Source: Rhizobiales bacterium 32-66-11 (GTDB taxonomy: Bacteria; Pseudomonadota; Alphaproteobacteria; Rhizobiales; Xanthobacteraceae). From it: a stretch of 64,000 nucleotides of DNA. Positions 50,523-58,830 of the stretch are shown piece after piece. The stretch is from the NCBI GenBank assembly GCA_002304505.1, contig NCEH01000003.1, positions 1-64,000 of the forward strand, written 5' to 3'. The translations under genes were made by a program, and so were the position numbers. A model generated the notes under the pieces. The model did no database searches and was not told the DNA's origin. It saw nothing but the letters and a program-made list of their open reading frames with translations. Numbering within the stretch: position 1 is the first letter of the stretch; the number at the start of each line of letters is the position of its first letter.

Positions 50523-50577
50523 GCGATCCCCGCGGCACGCCTTTGCGTTTGGGATCGCCGGGCCGCGCTGCGCGGCC
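50523..50577 (+). terminator. Two GC-rich hairpins downstream of the acetoacetyl-CoA synthetase gene
   Basis: An 8-bp stem GCGATCCC/GGGATCGC (arms 50523-50530 and 50551-50558) is followed directly by a 7-bp stem GGCCGCG/CGCGGCC (50561-50567 and 50571-50577). No good T-run follows, so these are candidate but unproven transcription end signals for the upstream gene. Confidence 0.45.
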
Positions 50578-50578
50578 C

Positions 50579-50608
50579 TTAGAGCCTGATCGGTGAATCA
50601 GTCTCTAA
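50579..50608. repeat. Imperfect palindrome of possible dispersed-repeat type
   Basis: TTAGAGCCTGAT and ATCAGTCTCTAA face each other around a six-base loop (12-bp arms, one mismatch). It lies in the gap before the convergent fbpB gene. Similar short palindromes with AGAGCCTGAT arms recur in some Rhizobiales genomes to my recollection, so a mobile palindromic element is a reasonable guess; only one copy is obvious here. Confidence 0.5.
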
Positions 50609-50666
50609 ACACTTATGAGAGAAGGCGTTATCCGGTCCGCTTGCGATGCAAGCTGACCGGCGTGCT

Positions 50667-52415
50667 CTACCGTGGATCGGGGGCCGGGCTCGGGCTCACG
50701 GGGCTGCGGCTGGTGGAGGTCGGGACGCCGGCCCGCGAGACCCGCGCCAGCAGGATCACCGGCGCCAGTCCCACCAGCACGATCAGCAGGGCCGCCAGCG
50801 CCCCGTCCTCATAGGTGCTGCGGGCGGCTTCCGCATAGATGTGGGTCGCCAGGGTCTCGACTCCGAGCGGGCGCAGCAGCAGCGTCGCCGGCAATTCCTT
50901 CATGCCGTCCACGAACACCATGAGGGCAGCGGTGGCCAGCGCCGGGCGCAGCAGCGGCAGATGGATGCGCCGCACGGTCGCCCGCTGCGAGCAGCCGAGG
51001 CTGCGGGCCGCCATGTCGAGATGCAGCGACAGCTTGGAATAGCCCGCCTCCAGCCCGCCGATGGGGATGGTGAGGAAGCGGATGGCATAGGCGATCACCA
51101 GCGCCGCGCCGGAGCCCGAGAGCAGCAGGCCGGTGGACACGCCGAACAGGGACGTCATCGCCCGGTTCACCGCATTGTCGAACCCCGCGAGCGGCGTCAG
51201 CAGGCCGATGGCGAGCACCGTTCCCGGCACCGCATAGCCAAGGCCGCCGATGCGCGCGAACCACACCGCCAGCGGCGAGCGCGTCAGCCGCTGCGCCATG
51301 GCGACCACCGATCCGAGCGCGAGCGCCACCAGCGTGCCCGACAGGGCGAGCAGGGCGCTGTTGCGGGTTTCCACCAGAATGCCGCCGGAAAATCCGCTGA
51401 ACTCGATACGCTGCGCCGCGGCGGTCGCCAGATGCAGTACCGGCACCACGAACCCCAGCAGGATCGGCAGGCAGCAGAACATCATGGCGGCGATCCCTGC
51501 GCCCCCGGTCAGGTGCAGCGGCGCCTGCGGGCGCGTCGAGCCGGTGGCCACATAGCGCGCACCATGCCGGGCCCAGCGCTCGGTGAGGATCACCGCGAGC
51601 ACCAGCACCAGCATCACCAGAGCGATCTGCGCCGCGCCGGGCAGGTTCGCCCGGTTCACCCAGGTGGTGTAGATGGACACCGTCAGGGTGCGCATGCCGA
51701 GGAATTCGGAGGCGCCGATATCGCCCAAGGCTTCCAGCAGCACCAGCGTGACCCCGGCGACGATCGCCGGGCGCGCCAGCGGCAGGGCGATGCGCAGGAT
51801 GGTGCGCATGCGGCTTGCCCCAAGCGTCCGCGCCACTTCCAGCGCTGCCGCCGACTGCACGATGAAGCTCGCGCGGGCGGAGAAATAGACATAGGGATAC
51901 AGCACGCAGCTCAGCACGAAGATGCAGCCGCCCACCGAGCGCACATCCGGCAGATGAAGGCCGCGCGGGCTGGAAATGCCGAGCCCCCAGCGAATGGCGC
52001 TCTGCACCGGGCCGAGCGGATGCAGCACGTCGAGATAGGAATAGGCGACGATGTAGCTCGGCACCGCGAGGGGCAGCAGCAGCGCCCAGTCCAGCAGCTT
52101 GCGGCCGGGAAAGTCGCACGTTGCCACCAGCCAGGCGCACGGCACCGCCATCAAGACGGTCGCGATGCCCACCCCTACCAGCAGGGTCAGGGTCTGCCCG
52201 AGGGCCACCGGCAGCACCGATTCGACGAGGTGCGGCCACAGGTCGCCGGACCCCTGCAACGCGATTTCGACCAGCGCGACCACCGGCAGCAGCACGAAGC
52301 CAGCCACCGCCCCAGCCCCGATCAGAAGCCGGGACACTTTTTTGGTGCCCGGCAGCTGAAGGGATGTGTGGCCGGGCAGGGTCCCTGGATTCTGCTCGAA
52401 GGTCGCGTCGCTCAC
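50667..52415 (-). CDS. fbpB: Ferric iron ABC transporter permease (FbpB type)
   Basis: A 582-residue two-domain permease with about 12 membrane segments and two copies of the binding-protein-dependent EAA-type loop (EVARTLGASRMRTILRIALPLARPAI and MAARSLGCSQRATVRRIHLPLLRPAL). Such fused permeases serve the FbpABC/SfuABC Fe3+ importers. It begins 13 bp after fbpA ends and is translated from the same mRNA. The ATPase subunit FbpC is not encoded in the window and must be elsewhere. Confidence 0.93.
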   Translation of the reverse strand: MSDATFEQNPGTLPGHTSLQLPGTKKVSRLLIGAGAVAGFVLLPVVALVEIALQGSGDLWPHLVESVLPVALGQTLTLLVGVGIATVLMAVPCAWLVATCDFPGRKLLDWALLLPLAVPSYIVAYSYLDVLHPLGPVQSAIRWGLGISSPRGLHLPDVRSVGGCIFVLSCVLYPYVYFSARASFIVQSAAALEVARTLGASRMRTILRIALPLARPAIVAGVTLVLLEALGDIGASEFLGMRTLTVSIYTTWVNRANLPGAAQIALVMLVLVLAVILTERWARHGARYVATGSTRPQAPLHLTGGAGIAAMMFCCLPILLGFVVPVLHLATAAAQRIEFSGFSGGILVETRNSALLALSGTLVALALGSVVAMAQRLTRSPLAVWFARIGGLGYAVPGTVLAIGLLTPLAGFDNAVNRAMTSLFGVSTGLLLSGSGAALVIAYAIRFLTIPIGGLEAGYSKLSLHLDMAARSLGCSQRATVRRIHLPLLRPALATAALMVFVDGMKELPATLLLRPLGVETLATHIYAEAARSTYEDGALAALLIVLVGLAPVILLARVSRAGVPTSTSRSPVSPSPAPDPR

Positions 52416-52428
52416 GATGATGCGTCGA

Positions 52429-53478
52429 TCAATTGTCGAAGCCGACCTTGTCGATCAGCTCGCTGGCCTTCTTGCGCGCCTTGGCGATGTCCACCAGCGA
52501 GATGGGATCGACCTTCAGCGGGCCGAGGTCGCCGATGATGGGGTCCACCTTGGCGCCGGCGAGGATCGGATATTCCATGTTCTGCTGCGCATAGATGTGC
52601 TGCATGTCGGGTGAGACGGCGAATTCCAGCAGCTTGATGGCATTGGCCTTGTTGGGCGCATTCTTCGCCACGGCGGCGCCGGAGACGTTCACATGGGTGC
52701 CGCCGCCCTCGAAGGTGGGCAGCACCACGTCGATGCCCTCGCCCCACTTCTTCTGGTCCGGCCCGCCTTTGCCCGAGCGCATGAGCCCGACATAATAGGA
52801 ATTGCCGACCGCGATGTCGCAGATGCCGCCGAGGATGTCGCGGGCGCCTTCGCGGTCGCCGCCGGTGGCCTTGCGCGCGAGATTGGCCTTCAGGCCGCGC
52901 AACCAGTCCTCGGTCTTGGCTTCGCCGTGATGGACGATATAGGCGGCGGTCAGCGCGACATTATAGGGGTGCTGGCCCGAGCGGATGCAGACCTTGCCCT
53001 TCCATTTGGGATCGGCCAGATCCTCATAGTGGAAGTTGGCCAGCTTCACGTCCTTCGCCTCATAGACCAGGCGGGCGCGCATGGAGAGGGCGTACCAGTT
53101 GCCCGCCGGATCGCGCAGATTGGCCGGCACGGCGGCGGTGAGGGCTGCGGTTTCCACCGGCTGGGTCACGCCCGCGTCCACCACGTCCAGCAGATTGCCC
53201 ACGTCCACGGTCATCAGCACGTCGGCGGGGGAGGCGGCGCCTTCCGCCTTCACGCGCTCGGCCAGGCCGTCCTTCACGAACACGCTGTTGACCGTGATGC
53301 CGGTGGCCTTGGTGAAGGCCTCGAACAGCGGCGCCGAAAGGCCGGGCTCGCGAGTCGTGTAGACATTGACCACCTCTTCCGCCGTTGCGGGCGCAGCGGA
53401 CAGCATCGCCCAGCTGCAAGCGGCGAGAAGAAGAGGGGAGCAAGCTTTCCTGGACAGAGTTTTTCCGGACATGAACAC
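52429..53478 (-). CDS. fbpA: Periplasmic Fe3+-binding protein (FbpA type)
   Basis: A 349-residue periplasmic binding protein with a signal peptide ending near PATAEE. The mature start VVNVYTTREPGLSAPLFEAFTKATGI, the QHPYNVALTAAYIVHHGE block and the GNSYYVGLM tyrosine pair, likely the iron ligands, match ferric-ion-binding proteins. An ICE-like palindrome lies 104 bp upstream. The start MFMSGK has weak ribosome-site support; MSGK two codons later is also possible. Confidence 0.93.
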   Translation of the reverse strand: MFMSGKTLSRKACSPLLLAACSWAMLSAAPATAEEVVNVYTTREPGLSAPLFEAFTKATGITVNSVFVKDGLAERVKAEGAASPADVLMTVDVGNLLDVVDAGVTQPVETAALTAAVPANLRDPAGNWYALSMRARLVYEAKDVKLANFHYEDLADPKWKGKVCIRSGQHPYNVALTAAYIVHHGEAKTEDWLRGLKANLARKATGGDREGARDILGGICDIAVGNSYYVGLMRSGKGGPDQKKWGEGIDVVLPTFEGGGTHVNVSGAAVAKNAPNKANAIKLLEFAVSPDMQHIYAQQNMEYPILAGAKVDPIIGDLGPLKVDPISLVDIAKARKKASELIDKVGFDN

Positions 53479-53582
53479 GCCTCATCAAGCGATGCGGCAG
53501 CGGCACGCGCTGCCAATCTCTGATTGATCGCTAACGCGCCACCCTACGCAGCGTCAACGAAAGAGCGTGTGAAGACAAAAGG

Positions 53583-53599
53583 TTAGAGCATATCTAAAC
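53583..53599 (-). promoter_or_regulatory. ICE-like Irr site upstream of fbpA
   Basis: TTAGAGCATATCTAAAC, an inverted repeat TTAGA-N5-TCTAA, sits 104 bp before fbpA. It shares the pattern TTAGAG-N4-TCTAAAC with the sites at bfr and bfd and resembles the iron control element recognised by the rhizobial regulator Irr. Confidence 0.6.
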
Positions 53600-53624
53600 A
53601 AGATGTTGCGGGGCCAAAAAAGAA

Positions 53625-53650
53625 AAAGCCCGGTGTTTCCACCGGGCTTT
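53625..53650 (-). terminator. Intrinsic terminator of bfr
   Basis: An 11-bp stem (AAAGCCCGGTG with its complement) and a four-base loop lie 23 bp after the bfr stop. On the minus strand the stem is followed by TTCTTTTTT, which makes it a good terminator for bfr and separates it from fbpA. Confidence 0.87.
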
Positions 53651-53673
53651 CAGAACAGGAGAAGCAAAAAAGC

Positions 53674-54162
53674 TCAGTGCTCGTCGAGCTCGCCAATGTG
53701 ATGCTGCGCATAGAGCGGCAGGCCGAGCTTGGCGACGAGGTCGAGCTGTGTCTCGAGGAAGTCGATATGGCCTTCCTCGTCCGTCATCAGCTCTTCGAAC
53801 AGGTCACGGCTCGGGAAATCCTTTACGGAATGGCAATAAGCCGCCGCTTCCTGATACAGGGCACGGGCTTCCTGCTCGGCGGCCAGATCGGCGTCGAGAA
53901 TTTCCTTCACGTCCTGGCCGATGCGCAGCGGATCGAGCACCTGCAGGTTCGGGAAGCCGTCGAGGAACAGGATGCGGTCTACGAACTTGTCGGCGTGCAC
54001 CATCTCTTCGATGGATTCGGCGCGCCACTTCTTGGCCAGGGCCTTGTATCCCCAATTGTCGAGCATGCGGTAATGCAACCAGTATTGGTTAATCGCGGTG
54101 AGCTCCGAACGAAGGCCCCGGTTCAGATACTCGATGACCTTGGCATCACCCTTCATGTCCAC
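53674..54162 (-). CDS. bfr: Bacterioferritin
   Basis: A 162-residue heme-containing ferritin. The ferroxidase residues align with Glu20, Glu53, His56 and the downstream EQEARA and DEEGHID motifs, and the heme axial ligand with Met54 in [11 protein letters not shown]. It stores iron as a 24-mer in the cytosol. It lies between the Fe3+ importer and bfd, which delivers electrons for iron release. An ICE-like palindrome lies 47 bp upstream. Confidence 0.97.
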   Translation of the reverse strand: MDMKGDAKVIEYLNRGLRSELTAINQYWLHYRMLDNWGYKALAKKWRAESIEEMVHADKFVDRILFLDGFPNLQVLDPLRIGQDVKEILDADLAAEQEARALYQEAAAYCHSVKDFPSRDLFEELMTDEEGHIDFLETQLDLVAKLGLPLYAQHHIGELDEH

Positions 54163-54209
54163 AACTCCTTAAAGCGGCGCCGCATGGCTCCGTCTCACTG
54201 GAAATATAG

Positions 54210-54226
54210 TTAGAGAAGTTCTAAAC
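54210..54226 (-). promoter_or_regulatory. ICE-like Irr site upstream of bfr
   Basis: TTAGAGAAGTTCTAAAC, inverted repeat TTAGA-N5-TCTAA, 47 bp before the bfr start. It has the same core as the fbpA and bfd sites. In Rhizobiales Irr represses iron-storage genes when iron is scarce, which would fit this placement. Confidence 0.65.
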
Positions 54227-54261
54227 TAAGAGCAAGCCCAGTGCCTACTCCGGGTTTTCCC

Positions 54262-54498
54262 TCATTCCGCTGCGATAAGCCGGCCGGTGAGTGCGGCCGC
54301 CGGACATTCGGCAGCGCAGGAAGAGCAGGAGCTTTGTACCTGATCCATGATGGCGCGAATAGTACGCGCACAGCGTCCGCACTGCGGCGAACAGCCCAGG
54401 CACCGATACACCTCGCCCGGCGAGCGGGCGCCGCCCGAGGACGCCAGGGCGTCGCGGACCTGATGATCAGAAAACACGTTGCACGAACAAACGATCAT
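54262..54498 (-). CDS. bfd: Bacterioferritin-associated ferredoxin with extra C-terminal cysteines
   Basis: A 78-residue BFD-like [2Fe-2S] protein. The expected ligands are Cys4 and Cys6 (IVCSCNVFSD) plus the distal Cys40/Cys43 pair (SPQCGRC), with further Cys33/Cys36. An additional C-x2-C-x3-C group at residues 58-65 is not part of the E. coli protein. Bfd reduces the bacterioferritin core to mobilise Fe2+. The ATG at 54498 is chosen because the family begins MIVCSC. It is 99 bp upstream of bfr with its own ICE-like site. Confidence 0.9.
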   Translation of the reverse strand: MIVCSCNVFSDHQVRDALASSGGARSPGEVYRCLGCSPQCGRCARTIRAIMDQVQSSCSSCAAECPAAALTGRLIAAE

Positions 54499-54521
54499 GG
54501 CTCGACCAAGATCTCCGTTGC

Positions 54522-54538
54522 TTAGAGAGGCTCTAAAC
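54522..54538 (-). promoter_or_regulatory. ICE-like Irr site upstream of bfd
   Basis: TTAGAGAGGCTCTAAAC, inverted repeat TTAGA-N5-TCTAA, 23 bp before the bfd start. This position would overlap the promoter core or leader, consistent with repression. Confidence 0.65.
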
Positions 54539-54704
54539 AACACCGTAACTGTGTTATTTCTGGCAGACGCCTGCGCGCCTCGTCAATGCCATTACCCCCT
54601 CAATGTGGGATCGGCAGGCGACATTGGAAGGCTTTAAAACTAAACCTTCGAATAGTTCTATTTTGCGGGCGCGACCACGACGCAGCGGAAATGGTGGCCG
54701 GTGT

Positions 54705-57290
54705 TCACTTCGGCAGGCGCAGTTCGCTGAGCATCCCGCCCTCGATACCGCGCCGCAGGTTCAGCGATCCACCGACGCTGCGCGCCAGCGTGGCAATCCG
54801 CGCCATGCGGAACGGCAGGCCGGCGGTTCCGAAGCGGTCCGCGACCGCGGCAGGGCGGGTCACGTCGAGCGCCTGCGCGATTTCCTCTTCCGAGAGGCTG
54901 GCCCCCTCGTCGCGGATCAGCACCGCCACCGAGGTCATGGCGCCGTCGCTCTCGCCCGGCTCCGCGAGGGTCGAGATGAGGACATATTGCCCCTCGGGCG
55001 TGCCGCGCAGGGCTTCTTCCAGCAGCAGGCGCAGCATTTGCGCGGTGCGGGCGCCATCGCAGCGGATGGTGGCGTGCGGGTTGAAATCGCGCCGGATCAG
55101 GATGCGCCGGCGTTGCGCGGTTCCCGCCAGATGGGCCACCGCTTCGTCCACCAGCGTGTTGATGTCCAACACCGTGCGGATGGGTTCGCCGGAGGGCGCG
55201 ATCAGGCCCTCGATATCTTCGAGCGTGGCCATCAGCTGGCGTCCGGCGAGCACGGCGCCTTCCGCAAGCTTGCTGTAGCGACGCGTGCCGATGGCACCGA
55301 ACGCGCCGGAGCGGACCGCTTCCACGAACCCGAACATCACGTTCAAAGGCTCGCGCACGCCGTGGGAGAGCCGGCGCAGCAGCGCGTCCGTATCCTGCAA
55401 CGGCCGCGCCGCCGTGGCATCCTGGAGAACCGCGCTCTCGCGGAACACGGCGCAATAAACCGGCAGGTCGTCGGGAGAACGCTCGGTCCGCGCGATCGTC
55501 ACGTCGAGCGCCGGGCGGCCAGTGCCATCTTCGAGCCGAACGCCGGACGTGCTGACGCGTCCGTCCTGCGCGCCTGCGGCCGAGGCGAACAGCGCCTCCA
55601 CCACAGGCCGGTCGTCGGCGTGGAACAGCGTGGCGAAGGCGGTGCCGACCCGCGCGTCGCGGTCGAGGCCGCCCATGCGGAGCGCGGCCCGGTTCAGATA
55701 ATCCACAATGCCCGAAGCATCCAGCAAGGCGACCGGCACGGGAATGAGGTCCAGCGCCTCATGGCGCACCCGATGCCGCGCCAGCGCACGGGCGGCCGGC
55801 CCGTCCGGCGCCGCGGCCTCGATCGCCCGCACCAGATGCACGAGGGCGGTCTCGCCGTTCCAGGGCGCGGAGACCAGGCGCACTTCCACCGGCAGGGCCT
55901 CGCCCTCGGCGCGCGCGAAATGCAGCTGGCCATCGGTGCCCTCGCGCCACAGGCGCGCGGCGACGCCGCCGGTGCGCTGGAACGCCTGCACATCGCCAAC
56001 GCCCGCCCAGCCGAGAATGGTGCGATTGACGCGCACGAAACGGCCCTGCTGCTGAACCGCGATGCCGAGCGGAAGCCGGTCCAGCAGGCTGTCGGCGGAT
56101 TCGACCCCGGCCCGGCCGGTGGCAGAGGCAGCGCTCTCATCCGTGGCCGAACCCAGAAGTGCCGGACCAAGGAAATTCGGGGAAAGGGGAGGGGGAGCAA
56201 GGAGAGCGTCGGGCACCGTTGCGGACGGCGCGCCACGCCAATCCGCGGCATCTGTCCGCGATGGCGCGTCCGTGACGGCGCCTGCGGCCTCTGGTTCGCG
56301 CGGGCGGATTTTGTCTTGCTCGCGGGCGATCTCCTCGCCGGCGAGGTCCGGCGCGGAGCCGTGGTCATCGTCCGCCGGGGGGGATATCGTGCCGCCATCG
56401 CGCGTCGGCTGCGGCGCATTCCAGCCGTTCACGGCCTCGTGGAGCGTGCGGGCGATCTCGTGAAACGCGGAGCGCTCCCGCTGCGTGAGCGGACCGCCGC
56501 GCAGCGGCACGACATTCACCGGCGCATCGTCGCGCTCACCACCCTTGCCCATGCCGGCGGGCGTATCATCGAAGGCGGTGCGCGGCCACAGGATTCCAAA
56601 GCCGCGCACGCCGATGCGGCGGCGCATCCCGTCCAGCAGCGGCATGCCGCCGAGCACGATCCGGCGCGGGTGCGGCTCCTGCGTGTGGACCAGCACGTCG
56701 GCGAAGCTCGCGCCCGCCTCGATCGCCGCGTCGATGGCGGCGCTGTCGCGCAGCAGGCCCGCGTCCACCAATTGCCGGAAGCTGCGCCCGAGCCACCCGC
56801 CGAGCCGCAGGCCGAGCCCGTCGACGGCGGATTCCGAAAGAAAACGGATGACCCCGGCGCCGTCCGCTTCCCATGTGAAGCGCACCGGGCGCGGCTCCTG
56901 CGTCATGTCGCGCGCCTCCGCTGCGGGCGTCTCGTGCGTGGGCGGGGGGGTCTGCGGCGCAAGGGCTTCGGGATCGACAAACAGCACCAGCCGTCCGAGG
57001 GGCGAGGAGAGGCAGGCGCAGGAGAACATGCGCGCGGTCAATTGCGCCGGCAGGCGAACCCGTTCCAGATGTCGCATGCCGTTCGGGTCGGCGACGACCT
57101 GTCGCATGATGTCCAGCACGGATTTCGGTGCCGGCTGATCTTCGCGAAGGCCGAGCTTCGCGCAGGCGGCGGTGGCGGCAATGATCTTGCCGTCCCGGAT
57201 CGATACCAGGAACGAGGGAAGGTCGCCGCGTCGCAGAGGAGCGAGCGCCGGTTCGTTCAAGGCCAAGAGGCGCGACGTGTGTTCGCTCAT
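54705..57290 (-). CDS. PAS-domain sensor histidine kinase with degenerate ATP-binding domain
   Basis: An 861-residue cytosolic protein without clear membrane helices. PAS-like segments occur early and around residues 380-440 (LPLGIAVQQQGRFVRVNRTILGW) and 500-570 (IPVPVALLDASGIVDYLN). The HisKA phospho-acceptor is His643 in RLSHGVREPLN. The catalytic domain departs from consensus: the N-box Asn is replaced (LLLEEALRGTPEG), the G1 box reads DEGAS instead of DxGxG, and the G2 region reads GTAGLPF. It may act mainly as a phosphatase, scaffold or receiver of phosphate rather than a kinase. No response regulator is adjacent. Confidence 0.85.
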   Translation of the reverse strand: MSEHTSRLLALNEPALAPLRRGDLPSFLVSIRDGKIIAATAACAKLGLREDQPAPKSVLDIMRQVVADPNGMRHLERVRLPAQLTARMFSCACLSSPLGRLVLFVDPEALAPQTPPPTHETPAAEARDMTQEPRPVRFTWEADGAGVIRFLSESAVDGLGLRLGGWLGRSFRQLVDAGLLRDSAAIDAAIEAGASFADVLVHTQEPHPRRIVLGGMPLLDGMRRRIGVRGFGILWPRTAFDDTPAGMGKGGERDDAPVNVVPLRGGPLTQRERSAFHEIARTLHEAVNGWNAPQPTRDGGTISPPADDDHGSAPDLAGEEIAREQDKIRPREPEAAGAVTDAPSRTDAADWRGAPSATVPDALLAPPPLSPNFLGPALLGSATDESAASATGRAGVESADSLLDRLPLGIAVQQQGRFVRVNRTILGWAGVGDVQAFQRTGGVAARLWREGTDGQLHFARAEGEALPVEVRLVSAPWNGETALVHLVRAIEAAAPDGPAARALARHRVRHEALDLIPVPVALLDASGIVDYLNRAALRMGGLDRDARVGTAFATLFHADDRPVVEALFASAAGAQDGRVSTSGVRLEDGTGRPALDVTIARTERSPDDLPVYCAVFRESAVLQDATAARPLQDTDALLRRLSHGVREPLNVMFGFVEAVRSGAFGAIGTRRYSKLAEGAVLAGRQLMATLEDIEGLIAPSGEPIRTVLDINTLVDEAVAHLAGTAQRRRILIRRDFNPHATIRCDGARTAQMLRLLLEEALRGTPEGQYVLISTLAEPGESDGAMTSVAVLIRDEGASLSEEEIAQALDVTRPAAVADRFGTAGLPFRMARIATLARSVGGSLNLRRGIEGGMLSELRLPK

Positions 57291-57509
57291 CACTGCGAAT
57301 GACACCCCTTGTTTTTCGGCCGTACCATCTCGACCTGGATCCCAGCAACCTGCATTCTATGCTGGCAGATAAACCTTAACAGTACCGCAAACCCGTAGCC
57401 GTCGCATTAATGTTTCATATTGCGGTGTCTAGGCAGAGATAGACTAAGATGCGGTAGGAGCGGCCGGCGCCGTTGGCTGATCTCCCCAAAAGCCCGAGGA
57501 GTGATGACG

Positions 57510-58073
57510 ATGACCACGAAACTGGGTCCCGATCTTGAGCTGCCCGTGGAATTGAGGGCCATTGCCGAAAAAAACGTCACGCAGGCGCGCCAGGCCTTCG
57601 ACACCCTGTTCGATACGGCCCGCAGCGCCGTGAACGAGTCGGAAGGGCGGATCGAGGAAGTGCGGTCCGGCATGCGTGAACTGCGTCAGAAGACCCTCGG
57701 CCTCGTCGAATCCAACGTAAATGCCAGCTTCGACTTCCTGAACAAGCTGGTGCGCGCCAAGAGCCCGCAGGAAGTGCTTGCGCTGCAAGCCGAATTCGTC
57801 ACCGCCCAGGTTCAGGCGGTGGCCAGCCAGGCCGCGGCCCTCGGTTCGGATGCGCGCAATCTCGGCGAATCCACCGTGCGCTCGCTTGACGAGCACGCCC
57901 GCGCGCTGGCGGAGCGCGTCCAGGCCCTCGGCGCCGCTGCGGCGCAGCATGCCAAGTCCACCGCCGAGTCCGCCCAGGCGGCCGGCACCGCCGCCGCGCA
58001 CGATGCCCAGGCCGCGACCCAGCAGGCCGCCAGCCAGTTCGAGCAGCCGCAGGATCCGAACCGGACCTACTGA
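57510..58073 (+). CDS. Phasin family protein (long form)
   Basis: A 187-residue phasin. The amphipathic helical body (VELRAIAEKNVTQARQAFDTLFDTARSAV, NVNASFDFLNKLVRAKSPQEVLALQAEFV) is typical of Phasin_2 proteins coating polyhydroxybutyrate granules, and an Ala/Gln-rich tail follows. The ATG at 57510 has GAGGAG eight bases before it; an ATG two codons earlier would sit too close to that site. A second shorter phasin gene follows. Confidence 0.88.
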   Translation: MTTKLGPDLELPVELRAIAEKNVTQARQAFDTLFDTARSAVNESEGRIEEVRSGMRELRQKTLGLVESNVNASFDFLNKLVRAKSPQEVLALQAEFVTAQVQAVASQAAALGSDARNLGESTVRSLDEHARALAERVQALGAAAAQHAKSTAESAQAAGTAAAHDAQAATQQAASQFEQPQDPNRTY

Positions 58074-58248
58074 AGAAATTCGGCTGAAGTCGTTGTGCGG
58101 CGCAAAAACAATTTTTGTGCCGCACACTTTCGAGGTATAGTGTCGCGGGGTCGAGGCTGAGGGCAGGAAAGTCGCTTGGCAGTGTTCGAGCGCGCTTTTC
58201 GGCCTGCGCGGGCCTGAATTGAAGCCAAGCCACCGCACCGAGGGAACT

Positions 58249-58575
58249 ATGAACGACACCTTTGCCAAAGCCTTCCAGGACCAAATGAACGCTGCCAACG
58301 GCGCGTTTTCCAAGATGGAAGTTCCGGCCGCTTTCCGCGAAATGGCGGAAAAGAGCGTCGAGAGCTATCGCGACAATTACGAAAAGCTCAAGGCTGCCGC
58401 AACGCAGACCAGCGACATCCTCGAAGACAGCTATTCGACCGCGAGCAAGGGTGTCTCCGAATACAATCTCAAGTCGCTCGAAATCCTGCGCTCGAACGTG
58501 AATGCCGCGTTCGATTTCTTCGCGTCGGTGGTTTCCGCGAAGTCGGCGGCCGAGACCCTCAACAAGGCGGCCTGA
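58249..58575 (+). CDS. Phasin family protein (short form)
   Basis: A 108-residue phasin (AFREMAEKSVESYRDNYEKLKAAATQTSDILEDSY, NVNAAFDFFASVVSAKSAAETLNKAA) sharing the NVNA-FDF core with its neighbour. It stops where longer relatives continue with a C-terminal helix, immediately before a terminator, so the truncation looks natural rather than a frameshift. GAGGG precedes the ATG. It likely binds PHB granules. Confidence 0.88.
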   Translation: MNDTFAKAFQDQMNAANGAFSKMEVPAAFREMAEKSVESYRDNYEKLKAAATQTSDILEDSYSTASKGVSEYNLKSLEILRSNVNAAFDFFASVVSAKSAAETLNKAA

Positions 58576-58604
58576 TCGCCCGTCTTCGTTTCTAAGCTTC
58601 GAAG

Positions 58605-58630
58605 AGGCGCCGGTTCTCCGGCGCCTTTTT
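58605..58630 (+). terminator. Intrinsic terminator of the short phasin gene
   Basis: A 9-bp stem AGGCGCCGG/CCGGCGCCT with a TTCT loop is followed by T5, 29 bp after the phasin stop. Confidence 0.92.
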
Positions 58631-58830
58631 ATTGCGCTTTTTATTGCGGCGCTTTTGTCGCGGCCGCGCCCTCCGCGCGCCCCGACTTCATCCGCGCCCG
58701 ACCCGTGCGCCGGCGGTCCGATCTGCCGCCACCCGCACGCCGTGCGCTATCCTTTGCCTGTCGTCACGGGATCGCGCCTTGACGGGCACCGCGCGTCTTG
58801 CCAAGACGCGCGGGTCCAAGTGAGCACAAA

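Noticed and set aside
54601..54704. An AT-richer stretch beside the kinase stop was examined as a fourth ICE-like site.
   Set aside because: The sequence around AACTAAACC and TAGTTCTA does not form a matching inverted repeat with the TTAGA-N5-TCTAA pattern.
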